Part shown: positions 25,108 through 33,588 of the stretch, one piece after another
Numbering within the stretch: position 1 is the stretch's first letter
Layout of the letters: every line of letters starts with the position of its first letter
Assembly: GCF_001939115.1 (NCBI RefSeq)
Contig: NZ_MQTZ01000041.1
Span: 62,001-126,000, forward strand
Direction: 5' to 3'
Origin: Leptolyngbya sp. 'hensonii'
Lineage (GTDB): Bacteria; Cyanobacteriota; Cyanobacteriia; GCF-001939115
Length of the DNA: 64,000 nucleotides
The notes under the pieces: generated by a model
The model's database searches: none
The model's input: only the letters and a program-made list of their open reading frames with translations
Told to the model about the DNA's origin: nothing
Position numbers and translations under genes: made by a program

Positions 25108-25239
25108 AAGTTCCCATTCTACCGTGGTCTTCTGACCTGGGCAGCTACATACCGTGATCAACCCGATCGTGATAGAAACATTGCACCCAACAGAGGGATG
25201 TCAGACTGGTTTCAGAGCAAGCAGACACAATCATTCAGA

Positions 25240-25908
25240 CTAACGCTGACCCGTTACAATAAAGGCAACGCGCTTACCAATATTCGTTGCATGGTCTGCC
25301 ATTCGCTCCAAATAGCGGATAACCAGAACCAATAGAACGATCGGCTCCACAGATCCTTGAATATCTGTGTGATGAACCAGCCAATTGTATAAAGCTTCGT
25401 AGTCAGAGTCTACTGCATCATCCCTATCCCTCACCTCCAGCCCAGATTTGGCATCCAGATCAGATAGGGCCTGAAGGCTCATGGCTAACATAGCCTGACA
25501 GCGATTGAGCATGAGTTGGACCCGATCGATACAACCGTGGGTCGGATAGGGGAAAAGAATAACGGCGATCTCTGCCAGATCTTCTGCATAATCTCCAATC
25601 CGCTCCAGGTCTCGCACTAATTGCATCATGGCGCTGAGCAGACGGATCTCTTGTGTATCCGGTGTTTGCATGGCCATGGCACTGATGCAATCCACCTCAA
25701 TCTGCCGATACAACTGGTCAATTTGTTTATCCTGGGGTGGAATTTGTCTGGCCGCTTCCAGATCTCGCTCAATTAAAGCCAGGGAGGCTAATCTGCAGGA
25801 TTGTTCAACAAGGGCTCCCATTCGCAAAACGTCTCGTTGAATCCGCCTCAACTTGCGGTTGAAGTCTGACCGAATAGAATCCTGACTTTCCAAAAAGGGA
25901 GTTACCAC
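25240..25908 (-). CDS. phoU: Phosphate-signalling protein PhoU
   Basis: The 222-residue protein is all helical, with two PhoU repeats; the signature acidic/His clusters DLERIGDYAEDLAEIAV and YLERMADHATNIGKRVAF mark the metal-binding sites of each repeat. PhoU damps Pst-transporter-linked phosphate signalling through the PhoR/SphS kinase. No pst or pho regulon gene is in the window, so it is an isolated copy. It is divergent from psaM. Confidence 0.93.
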   Translation of the reverse strand: MVTPFLESQDSIRSDFNRKLRRIQRDVLRMGALVEQSCRLASLALIERDLEAARQIPPQDKQIDQLYRQIEVDCISAMAMQTPDTQEIRLLSAMMQLVRDLERIGDYAEDLAEIAVILFPYPTHGCIDRVQLMLNRCQAMLAMSLQALSDLDAKSGLEVRDRDDAVDSDYEALYNWLVHHTDIQGSVEPIVLLVLVIRYLERMADHATNIGKRVAFIVTGQR

Positions 25909-26122
25909 AGTAACACAAGGAGATAGGGTGGCATATGAGGAATTTTACGGACTTCCTTCTAGCTAGTTCTCAGTATAGCGGCTCCACTCTATCGGTTTAA
26001 GGTTGAGTTGAACCTCTACTGGAGGGGCTTTGTGACAACATGTAACAACTTGTTCCGGATATCTACGATTTGGCCGAAATTATTGAACTAGCATCCTATT
26101 TGAGAAAAGGGGTTAGTTAACG

Positions 26123-26218
26123 ATGTCTTTATCAGATGGTCAGATCTACATGGCACTGGTGATAGCACTGATTCCGGGTATTCTTGCCTATCGTTTATCA
26201 ACTGAACTGTATAAGTAG
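26123..26218 (+). CDS. psaM: Photosystem I reaction centre subunit XII (PsaM)
   Basis: A 31-residue ORF, MSLSDGQIYMALVIALIPGI... ending in RLSTELYK. One membrane helix with the conserved Q-(I/V)-Y start and RLSTELYK end is diagnostic for PsaM, a small PSI subunit of the thylakoid membrane that helps stabilise trimers and carotenoid binding. It is too short for routine ORF calling. It is transcribed alone after a divergent promoter region with phoU and is followed by a hairpin at 26293-26318. Confidence 0.95.
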   Translation: MSLSDGQIYMALVIALIPGILAYRLSTELYK

Positions 26219-26292
26219 AGTCTCATCCGATATTCTATTTGTCTTTCAGCGATTCTGATAGCAGTCGGTATAGCGACTAATCGCTTTAACAG

Positions 26293-26330
26293 GCCATTCT
26301 TGATTTTTCAGGAATGGCTTCTATGTTTTT
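26293..26330 (+). terminator. Probable terminator downstream of psaM
   Basis: GCCATTCTTGA-TTTT-TCAGGAATGGC forms an 11-base stem with one T-G pair, followed by TTCTATGTTTTTT. It lies 75 bases after the psaM stop and has the stem plus T-rich tail of an intrinsic terminator. Confidence 0.75.
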
Positions 26331-26434
26331 TAGGTTGAAGTTGCGATTTTAACTGCCAGGGGCTTTTCAACTATCCTTGAGAACAGTATTCACTGGCTTC
26401 AGATCGGGTCTTAACAAAAAGAGTAGGGATAAAA

Positions 26435-26509
26435 ATGGCAAAAGGGATGGCAAAACCAACAAAAGCTGATAGCTTATCAGCTGTAAGACTTCTCCGTGTT
26501 CAGGTATGA
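26435..26509 (+). CDS. Candidate 24-codon leader ORF overlapping the next gene
   Basis: ATG 26435 with AGGGA upstream opens 24 codons (MAKGMAKPTKADSLSAVRLL...) whose stop TGA overlaps the ATG of the next gene (ATGA, 26506-26509). The arrangement is that of a translationally coupled leader peptide. It also spans an 8+8-base palindrome (26464-26482). Length is so short that chance is a real possibility. Confidence 0.35.
   Translation: MAKGMAKPTKADSLSAVRLLRVQV
26464..26482. promoter_or_regulatory. Palindrome upstream of the coiled-coil membrane protein gene
   Basis: AGCTGATA-GCT-TATCAGCT, perfect 8-base arms with a 3-base loop, 24 bases before the ATG at 26506. It could be an operator or an RNA hairpin that affects translation. 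No regulator can be named. Confidence 0.4.
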
Positions 26510-26916
26510 GTGTTTCTCCATCCAAGCTCCCACCGATCGAGGTTGCATCACCTCAGGTTCGTTCCCATCATCGTGCGCCTCGCAACCGGCGGTTACTTTA
26601 CTGGTCAGTGATTCTGGAAACAGCGCCCAAATTATTGGCTGGTATGATACTTCTTGCCGGAGCTACCTCGGCTCTCGTCAGAATGTTTCCTTACTACCAG
26701 TCCCAGCAGGAGAAACTAAGAGAATTGCAGGCAGAAGTACAAACGTTTCAGAATCGCGTGACCCAGTTGCGCGTTGATTTCGATCGATACTTTGACCCGC
26801 AACAGATGGGAACGCTGATGCAGGAGCAATCTCAAAAACTGCATCCAAAGCAACGTCGAGTCATCCTGGTAGATAAAGTCATCATTCAGATCCAGGGCTC
26901 GGCTAATTCTCCCTAG
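26506..26916 (+). CDS. Single-pass membrane protein with coiled coil, unknown
   Basis: The 136-residue protein has a basic N-terminal tail, one membrane helix near residues 32-60 (APKLLAGMILLAGATSALVR) and then a coiled coil (QQEKLRELQAEVQTFQNRVT) and a short tail. Size and layout recall the FtsB/DivIC type of division proteins, but no specific motif supports that. It is followed after 116 bases by another unknown gene and then def. Confidence 0.68.
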   Translation: MSVSPSKLPPIEVASPQVRSHHRAPRNRRLLYWSVILETAPKLLAGMILLAGATSALVRMFPYYQSQQEKLRELQAEVQTFQNRVTQLRVDFDRYFDPQQMGTLMQEQSQKLHPKQRRVILVDKVIIQIQGSANSP

Positions 26917-27032
26917 GGAACGCTGATATTCTGAATGCAACCCATCTCCTCTTTCCAATTGGTCTGCCCCTGAACGGGTATAGCCTCCTGCTATTCTGAA
27001 GAAAGACCTGCCCACTTCATCTCCCCCCATCT

Positions 27033-27500
27033 ATGACGACTGTTGTTTTCTATCCAGATGCGCCTGATTTATCTACTGAGGATTACCTGGTTCTTGGGTT
27101 AGCCACCTGCTTTATCAAGGAAGAGGGTGAAGTCCATGAACTCCAAGTTGCAGAACCCATTCCCTCAGCAGCCTTAGAGGCGATCGTCAAGGGCATTCCC
27201 ACCTCTTACCAGTGGGCAATTGGAACCAACCTGGGTAGTATATTCCCTGGGGAAAGTAGCCCCCAACTGCCCGGAGAATTTCCAGCAGGGATTCATTTGT
27301 GTGAAGAATTCCGGCAACGGGCGATCGCGGCAGCCCGGACCTATAAGAGACGCCCCTCTGCCCAGACGTTGATCCCTGCGGGAACCATGCGTCAGGATTT
27401 CAACCATTCCCTGGATCGAAAGCGAATTCTCAACTCTCAGCGTATTGTTCGCACCGAGGATAATGTGAAGCAGCATGAATATACCCACAAGGTGCTGTAA
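27033..27500 (+). CDS. Conserved-looking soluble protein, unknown
   Basis: A 155-residue soluble protein beginning MTTVVFYPDAPDLSTEDYLV. No catalytic motif is seen; the C-terminal third is rich in R, K, H and N (TYKRRPSAQTLIP). Codon use is like its neighbours and the ATG is at the N-terminal strand. I do not recognise the family. It is 97 bases upstream of def on the same strand. Confidence 0.65.
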   Translation: MTTVVFYPDAPDLSTEDYLVLGLATCFIKEEGEVHELQVAEPIPSAALEAIVKGIPTSYQWAIGTNLGSIFPGESSPQLPGEFPAGIHLCEEFRQRAIAAARTYKRRPSAQTLIPAGTMRQDFNHSLDRKRILNSQRIVRTEDNVKQHEYTHKVL

Positions 27501-27597
27501 CCAGGGGGGGGGATTCAGTAGCTTAATCTGGGCTAATCTTGTTAAGATAGGAAAAGCGGAATCATTCCGACATTGAGCTGAATTCGAGTAGGGCATC

Positions 27598-28161
27598 ATG
27601 GCAACTGAGGTCGTCGTTGAGAAGAAAAAGCTGAAAAAGCCTCCGATGGAGATTCACCATTTGGGGGATAAAGTTTTGCGGCAGCCCGCCAGGCGGATCT
27701 CCCGGGTAGATGAAGAGATTCGGTTGTTGATTCGGGACATGCTACAGACTATGTATAGTGCCGATGGTATCGGTCTGGCTGCGCCTCAAGTTGCTGTTGC
27801 CAAACAGCTGATTGTGGTGGACTGCGAACCAGACAATGCAGCGACGCCACCCCTGATTCTGATTAATCCGGAAATCAAGCAAGTGAGCCGAGATATGTGC
27901 GTTGCTCAGGAAGGATGTCTCAGCATCCCTGAAGTTTATCTAGATGTGAAGCGACCCGAAGTTATTGAAGTCTCCTATAAAGACGAGTTTGGGCGGCCTC
28001 AGCGACTCACAACAGGTGGGTTACTGGCACGGGCCATTCAGCATGAGATGGATCACCTGAACGGGATCCTGTTTGTCGATCGGGTGGAAAACAGGCTAAC
28101 GCTGAGTCAGGAATTGGCAAAGTATGGCTTTGCAATCAATGCAGTCAAGCCAGTTATTTGA
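27598..28161 (+). CDS. def: Peptide deformylase
   Basis: The 187-residue protein has all three deformylase motifs: GIGLAAPQ (57-64), EGCLS (105-109, metal ligand C107) and QHEMDH (148-153, ligands H149 and H153, catalytic E150). It removes the formyl group from nascent peptides and acts just before methionine aminopeptidase, also encoded in this window. The N-terminal extension of about 15 residues (KKKLKKPP) is basic and poorly conserved. It is transcribed with the following small membrane protein gene. Confidence 0.95.
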   Translation: MATEVVVEKKKLKKPPMEIHHLGDKVLRQPARRISRVDEEIRLLIRDMLQTMYSADGIGLAAPQVAVAKQLIVVDCEPDNAATPPLILINPEIKQVSRDMCVAQEGCLSIPEVYLDVKRPEVIEVSYKDEFGRPQRLTTGGLLARAIQHEMDHLNGILFVDRVENRLTLSQELAKYGFAINAVKPVI

Positions 28162-28181
28162 ACGTCCTCAAGGTGATATCT

Positions 28182-28379
28182 GTGACCCCTAAAAGTGGTG
28201 TATTTCTTACTGGCTCCTGCATTGCGGCGATCGCATCGGTTGGCTCCGTCTTTGAACTCTCCTCTGGCAACCCAGAATTGGGAACCCTTGCAACAGGGAT
28301 TATCCTGGCTGTCAGCATTCCTCTGACGGGTTTCTTCTTCTACGCCGCCGTTCGAGACGCTAGAGCAAACCAGCAATAA
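28182..28379 (+). CDS. Small two-helix membrane protein, unknown
   Basis: A 65-residue protein with two hydrophobic segments ([20 protein letters not shown] and [19 protein letters not shown]) and a basic end. GTG 28182 is chosen because AAGGTGAT lies 6 bases upstream; a TTG at 28158 overlapping the def stop is the alternative. It is the middle gene between def and the UPF0182 gene and probably cotranscribed. Function unknown. Confidence 0.65.
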   Translation: MTPKSGVFLTGSCIAAIASVGSVFELSSGNPELGTLATGIILAVSIPLTGFFFYAAVRDARANQQ

Positions 28380-28396
28380 CCTCTGCCAAGGCTTCT

Positions 28397-31279
28397 GTGT
28401 TCTGGAAGTGGTGCTCACGACTCCTCCTGATCTTGTTTGCACTCTGGCTTATAACCCATTTAGGGGCGAGTCTAGGGGCAGAAATCCTTTGGTTTCAAGA
28501 GGTGGACTATGCTCAGGTTTTTCAGCTTAAATTGCTGACCCAGGGCATCATTGGGGCGATCGTCCTGGGCATAACGGTTCTTTACCTCCTCGCGAACCTC
28601 GCAATAGCCCGGAAGTTTCGCCACCCCCTGCCCCTCTCCTCAACCCCTGCCCCCCAGGGCATCCCACTCTGTCGCTTTCTGCCCCTGGCTGGGGCACTGG
28701 CACTGATGCCGGGACTATTGTTGCTGCATTATGGCCAGTTTGCCCTGGCCTACTGGCATCAAGATTGGACTCAAGTTTCAGTCATCCCCCAGTTACCCTC
28801 CCAGTTCAATCTCCAGGCCTTCGTCCACCTGGGCACCCAACTGCCTGAGTCAGGATGGCTGCTCCTAGCCCTGCTTGGGCTAGCGATCGCCCTGGTCCTG
28901 GCCCCCCAGACTGGGCTATCCCTGATTGGAGCAGTTTTCAGTCTGATGTTGGGGTTAATTCTGTCGGGCAACTGGGGTCGAATTCTGCAGTCTCTTCATC
29001 CGATTCCTTTCCAGATTACGGATCCGATTTTTGCCAAAGATATTAGTTTTTATATATTCACCCTACCTGTGCTAGAGCTTCTGCAGTTCTGGTGGGTGGG
29101 CCTGACTCTGTATAGTCTGATTTCCGTCATGCTGATTTACCTCCTGTCAGGAGATAGTTTCAGCCAGGGTTTCTTTCCAGGATTTTCCCAGCCCCAACAG
29201 CGCCATCTTAAGGGTCTGGTGGGCGGGCTAATGCTGGCGATCGCAGGCAGTTACTGGCTCAGTCGCAACCAGCTCCTTTACTCGGAACAGGGGGTCAGCT
29301 ACGGAGCCAGCTATACCGATGTCACAGCCCAGTTGCCTGCTTACACCCTATTGAGTGGAACAGCGCTGGTGATCGCCCTAGTCTGTGTCTGGCAGGCACT
29401 GGGCTTCGATCGATCCAAACAGGCTTCCCGCCGTTTGTTGGTCATCCTCAGCCTTTACAGTGGCGTTGCCCTGCTGGCCTCAACCCTGCTGCCCATGGCT
29501 GTTCAACAACTGGTCGTCCGCCCCAATGAACTAGCACGGGAACAACCCTTTATCCAGCGCACGATCGCTCTGACCCGGCAAGCCTTCAACCTGAACAAGG
29601 CTGAGAGTACCATCTTTAATCCTGAAGGTAAGCTGACGGTGCGAGATCTGCAGGCGAATGACCTGACCATTCGCAATATTCGCCTCTGGGATCAGCGGCC
29701 TCTGCTGGAAACCAATCGTCAACTGCAGCAGATCCGCCTCTACTATCGCTTTCCGGATGCCGATCTCGATCGCTACACCTTTCAGCGCAATGACTTCAAA
29801 CCCACTTTGCCTAACCCTGACTTAGAGACAGAACGGCAGCAGGTGCTCATCGCAGCCAGAGAACTGGATTATAGTGCCGTTCCTGCAGAGGCCAAAACCT
29901 GGGTCAATCAGCACCTGATCTACACCCATGGCTACGGATTCACCCTCAGTCCGGTGAACCGGGTTGGAGCGGGCGGATTGCCAGAGTATTTTGTCAAGGA
30001 CATCGGGGTGGGCAGTGCTGGCAATCTGAATAGATCCAGGGAGGCCATTCGCGCCAATATCTCGACGGATAATCCCCGCATCTACTATGGGGAGCTGACC
30101 AACACCTATGTTATGACCGGAACCCAAGTTCGGGAGCTGGACTATCCCAGCGGGGAAGAGAATGTTTATAACATCTACGATGGTCGAGGAGGGATTTCCC
30201 TCAAGTCCTGGCGGCGCTGGCTCTTTGCCCGTTACCTGCAGGACTGGCAGATGCTCCTGACCCAGGACTTTCTACCAGAGACGAAACTCCTGTTCCGCCG
30301 TAATATCAACCGGCGCATCCGCGCGATCGCACCATTCCTGCGATATGACAGTGACCCATACCTGGTGGTGGCAGATGTCAGCTCTCCCCAGCAGGTAGAA
30401 CCCCCAACAACCCCCAGCCATTTGTTCTGGATTGTAGATGCCTACACCACCACCACCCATTATCCCTACTCTGATCCAGGGCAGAAAGAGCTGAACTATA
30501 TTCGCAACTCCGTGAAGGTGGTGGTGGATGCCTACAATGGTGCGATTGATTTCTATGTAGCCGATCCGACAGATCCGATCGTCCAGAGTTGGATGGCTAT
30601 TTTCCCCAGTCTGTTCAAGCCCCTCAAGGCCATGCCAGCTTCTTTACGCAGTCATATCCGCTATCCATCGGATCTGTTTGAAATTCAGGCTCAGCAGTTA
30701 ATGACGTATCACATGACCGATCCCCAGGTCTTTTACAACCGGGAGGATCAGTGGCAAATCCCCAAGGAAATTTATGGGGGACAATCCCAACTGGTGGAAC
30801 CCTACTACCTGATCACCAGCCTACCCAAAGTCCCTTTTGAGGAGTTTATCCTGCTGTCGCCCTATACCCCCAACGGACGAACCAATCTGGTGGCCTGGCT
30901 GGCCGCCCGATCGGATGGGGAAAACTATGGGAAACTACTGCTCTATGAGTTTCCCAAACAAATTTTGGTGTATGGTCCAGAGCAAATCGAAGCTCGGATT
31001 AACCAGGACCCCGTGATTTCCCAGCAAATCTCCCTCTGGAACCGGCAGGGATCTCGTGCCATTCAGGGAAATTTGCTGGTGATTCCGATCGAGGAGTCCC
31101 TACTCTACGTGGAACCCATCTATCTGGAAGCGGCGGAAAACAGCCTGCCAACTCTGGTGCGGGTCGTGGTTGCCTATGAAAATCAGATTGTGATGGCAGA
31201 GAGCCTGGAGCAAGCTTTGCAGGCTATTTTCCAACCTGTGAAGCTGAATGCTCCAGCGATCGTGCGTCCAGTCGAGTAG
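28397..31279 (+). CDS. UPF0182 family large membrane protein
   Basis: The 960-residue protein begins with about seven hydrophobic segments in the first 340 residues (e.g. [20 protein letters not shown]), then a large soluble part with conserved [20 protein letters not shown] and [19 protein letters not shown] stretches. This matches the UPF0182 family, widespread in cyanobacteria and actinobacteria and without known function. GTG 28397 follows the small membrane gene by 17 bases. It is convergent with ccmK, 6 bases apart. Confidence 0.9.
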   Translation: MFWKWCSRLLLILFALWLITHLGASLGAEILWFQEVDYAQVFQLKLLTQGIIGAIVLGITVLYLLANLAIARKFRHPLPLSSTPAPQGIPLCRFLPLAGALALMPGLLLLHYGQFALAYWHQDWTQVSVIPQLPSQFNLQAFVHLGTQLPESGWLLLALLGLAIALVLAPQTGLSLIGAVFSLMLGLILSGNWGRILQSLHPIPFQITDPIFAKDISFYIFTLPVLELLQFWWVGLTLYSLISVMLIYLLSGDSFSQGFFPGFSQPQQRHLKGLVGGLMLAIAGSYWLSRNQLLYSEQGVSYGASYTDVTAQLPAYTLLSGTALVIALVCVWQALGFDRSKQASRRLLVILSLYSGVALLASTLLPMAVQQLVVRPNELAREQPFIQRTIALTRQAFNLNKAESTIFNPEGKLTVRDLQANDLTIRNIRLWDQRPLLETNRQLQQIRLYYRFPDADLDRYTFQRNDFKPTLPNPDLETERQQVLIAARELDYSAVPAEAKTWVNQHLIYTHGYGFTLSPVNRVGAGGLPEYFVKDIGVGSAGNLNRSREAIRANISTDNPRIYYGELTNTYVMTGTQVRELDYPSGEENVYNIYDGRGGISLKSWRRWLFARYLQDWQMLLTQDFLPETKLLFRRNINRRIRAIAPFLRYDSDPYLVVADVSSPQQVEPPTTPSHLFWIVDAYTTTTHYPYSDPGQKELNYIRNSVKVVVDAYNGAIDFYVADPTDPIVQSWMAIFPSLFKPLKAMPASLRSHIRYPSDLFEIQAQQLMTYHMTDPQVFYNREDQWQIPKEIYGGQSQLVEPYYLITSLPKVPFEEFILLSPYTPNGRTNLVAWLAARSDGENYGKLLLYEFPKQILVYGPEQIEARINQDPVISQQISLWNRQGSRAIQGNLLVIPIEESLLYVEPIYLEAAENSLPTLVRVVVAYENQIVMAESLEQALQAIFQPVKLNAPAIVRPVE

Positions 31280-31285
31280 GCAGAC

Positions 31286-31612
31286 CTAAAACCTGAACTG
31301 TTCTACTGCAGGCCGGAAATGAATGGGGAGGGCCACTTCCACATTCTCATGGGGACGGGGAATAACCGTTGCAGACAGAAATAGGCTCTTTTCTTTCTCG
31401 CTTTGGGGGGCTACTTTCTTAGCCGCTTCCACACCCGCCTCGACGGACCGTTGCACCTCAGACACATTACCCCGAATGATAATCGTCACCCGAGCTCCAC
31501 TGACCACTTCATAACCTACAAATGTTACCCGGGCAGCTTTCACCATCACATCAGCTACGGATAGGGCCGGTGGATGGCCCAAAACTTCTACCATACCAAC
31601 TGCAACAGGCAT
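31286..31612 (-). CDS. ccmK: Carboxysome shell protein, CcmK family
   Basis: A 108-residue BMC-domain protein: MPVAVGMVEVLGHPPALSVA at the N-terminus and IPRPHENVEVALPIHF near the end. Six copies form a flat hexamer that tiles the carboxysome shell, with a central pore for metabolites. The pore loop reads E35-V-V-S-G-A-R41, where CcmK2 has a lysine, isoleucine, glycine and serine; the pore lysine is lost and the glycine/serine order is reversed. A charged insertion (APQSEKEKS) lies before the last strands. The C-terminus resembles CcmK4. It is a lone gene, not part of a ccm operon. Which paralogue it is cannot be fixed by eye. Confidence 0.88.
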   Translation of the reverse strand: MPVAVGMVEVLGHPPALSVADVMVKAARVTFVGYEVVSGARVTIIIRGNVSEVQRSVEAGVEAAKKVAPQSEKEKSLFLSATVIPRPHENVEVALPIHFRPAVEQFRF

Positions 31613-31888
31613 TCAAAAACTCCTTATGTCGGTCCGAAACGCATACTCCTTCCTGGTTGCAACTTTACCATGGGAACAGGAAGCCCTCAGCAGAGGGAAG
31701 ACATTTAAGTTACATATATTTGCCATCAGGGATTGATCATTCCCAGGGGGTATTGGGGATCTATCCCGGATAATTACCAGAAGCAACGTCCACTCAGAGC
31801 AGTATGTGCTTCTATTCAGACGGATATCCGGCCCGATCACCGATAGGATGTTAATACTGGATTTGTCCAACTCAGTCCAATTTTTCCC

Positions 31889-32524
31889 TTGTCTTACTAC
31901 AGCCAGTATTCCCAGGTTTTTCCTCCCATTTATCTGAGTGAACTGCAGGGGCAGATTTTGACCTGTCCTTACTTTGCGGTCAATAATCTGAATCGCGATT
32001 TTGTTGGAACTAAAGGATTTTCTATCGTCTTTCGACGCTCCCATATCGGGAAGGTACAGCAGCGTTTCCCCTACCTGAATCCCTATCTGGAGCGGGTCCT
32101 GCAACCTGAATGCAATGCTTTCTACCTGAACCCTCTGCTGCTGGAACAGGGATCCCGGGTAGACCCCCACATCGATCGCTCCCTCCGCTCCTACTGCGAG
32201 GCGATCGCCCCTCCCCTGTGCGTCAGTGTGCTGTACGTCCGGATTCCTGCCGATTTAGAAGGGGGGGAACTGGTCCTGAGATCGTCCAAACGTCAGGTGG
32301 GGCAAATTCGCCCCCACCCCAACACCCTGATCTTTTTCCAGGGAGATTTGACCCATGCGGTCAATCCGGTCAAAAGTTCCGGGATGCGTCTGAGCCTCGT
32401 CTGTGAACAGTACAGTCTGGAGGAGGAGCAACTGCAGGACATTCCAGAATTTCGCCTGGAATCAAGAGCGATCAAAGCCAATTCGGAGAAACCGCAGCGC
32501 CAGAGGCGAGATCGAACCTCTTGA
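31889..32524 (+). CDS. 2-oxoglutarate/Fe(II) oxygenase
   Basis: The 211-residue protein has the double-stranded beta-helix metal site: H94 and D96 in PHIDRSL, H156 in GDLTHAVNP and R167 in MRLSLV for 2-oxoglutarate. This layout is that of prolyl-4-hydroxylase-type dioxygenases. Substrate unknown, possibly a protein side chain. The start is a TTG (31889), with no clear ribosome-binding site, and no better codon is visible. It is convergent with the dihydroorotate dehydrogenase-like gene, 9 bases apart. Confidence 0.8.
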   Translation: MSYYSQYSQVFPPIYLSELQGQILTCPYFAVNNLNRDFVGTKGFSIVFRRSHIGKVQQRFPYLNPYLERVLQPECNAFYLNPLLLEQGSRVDPHIDRSLRSYCEAIAPPLCVSVLYVRIPADLEGGELVLRSSKRQVGQIRPHPNTLIFFQGDLTHAVNPVKSSGMRLSLVCEQYSLEEEQLQDIPEFRLESRAIKANSEKPQRQRRDRTS

Positions 32525-32533
32525 TTCCAAAGC

Positions 32534-33556
32534 CTATCCCTGGGGATGGACTGGATGCCCCTCCAGGTGATAGGTCTGCACCGCCCGCATGTACTGAATT
32601 CGTTCAAACTCGCTGGGATTAGGACAGTAGAGCTGACTCATACTGCCCTGGAGTTGTTGGATCGCCGTATAGTCATTCTCCTCCAACCAGTGCCGTAACT
32701 CCCGTTCCATCTGATGCAAATGGTCGATGCCATGGCGCAACAAAGCCGCCACAATCATCGTCACCTTCGCCCCTGCCATCAACATGCGTACCACATCGAC
32801 CCCGTGTTGAATCCCGCCCGTTGCTGCCAGATCTCCTGTAATCCGGCCATAGAGAATCGCAATCCAGCGCATCGGTAATCGCATATCCTGGGCCGTACTC
32901 AAGAGAACATTGGGACGAACCTCCAGTGCCTCCACATCAATGTCAGGCTGGTAGAAGCGGTTGAACAGCACCAGCCCATCCGCCCCTTCCGTGGTCAGGC
33001 GATTGGCCATATGGGCCAGGTTTGTGAAATAGGGGCTGAGCTTGACGGCCACGGGGAGAGTTACGGCAGCCTTTACCGCCTTGAGGATGTTGACATATTC
33101 CTGCTCAATCTCCGCGCTGGATTGATGTAAGCCTGTAGGGATGGCATAAATATTGAGTTCGATCGCATCGGCCCCGGCCTGCTCGATCTGGCGGGCGTAA
33201 TCGGTCCATCCCCCCATGGTGGACCCATTCAGGCTGGCAATAATGGGAATATCCACCGCCTGTTTCGCCTGCCGAATATGTTCCAGGTACAGGGCTGGAC
33301 CGACATGGAAGATTTCCGGTTCCGGGAAATAGGTGAGCGCTTCGGCAAAGCTTTCGGTGCCATGGTGCAAGTGGTGATGCAGATCCAGTTCATCCTGCTC
33401 AATCTGCTCCTCAAATAGAGAGTGTAGGACTACGGCAGCAGCCCCCGCATCTTCCATTCGTTTGATCTGATCAATCTGCTCCGTCAGGGGAGCTGCAGCC
33501 CCGACCACCAGGGGCGATCGCAGCGTCAGTCCCAAGTAATTTGTCGTTAAATCCAT
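32534..33556 (-). CDS. Dihydroorotate dehydrogenase-like flavoprotein beside nifJ
   Basis: A 340-residue TIM-barrel flavoprotein with LTLRSPLVVGAAAPLTEQID, IPIIASLNGSTMGGWTDYAR, VAVKLSPYFTNLAHMA and GDLAATGGIQHGVDVVRMLM, all at the places of FMN-binding loops in the dihydroorotate dehydrogenase family. It is not the normal pyrD: the gene follows nifJ by 32 bases on the same strand, a pairing seen in other cyanobacteria, and its real substrate is unclear. It may pass electrons to or from ferredoxin. Confidence 0.85.
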   Translation of the reverse strand: MDLTTNYLGLTLRSPLVVGAAAPLTEQIDQIKRMEDAGAAAVVLHSLFEEQIEQDELDLHHHLHHGTESFAEALTYFPEPEIFHVGPALYLEHIRQAKQAVDIPIIASLNGSTMGGWTDYARQIEQAGADAIELNIYAIPTGLHQSSAEIEQEYVNILKAVKAAVTLPVAVKLSPYFTNLAHMANRLTTEGADGLVLFNRFYQPDIDVEALEVRPNVLLSTAQDMRLPMRWIAILYGRITGDLAATGGIQHGVDVVRMLMAGAKVTMIVAALLRHGIDHLHQMERELRHWLEENDYTAIQQLQGSMSQLYCPNPSEFERIQYMRAVQTYHLEGHPVHPQG

Positions 33557-33588
33557 GACCTGTTCTCCTCAAATTCTTGCGCCTTGGG

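Noticed and set aside
28397-31612. UPF0182 and ccmK as one functional unit
   Set aside because: They are convergent, 6 bases apart, so they are not cotranscribed, and I know of no functional link.
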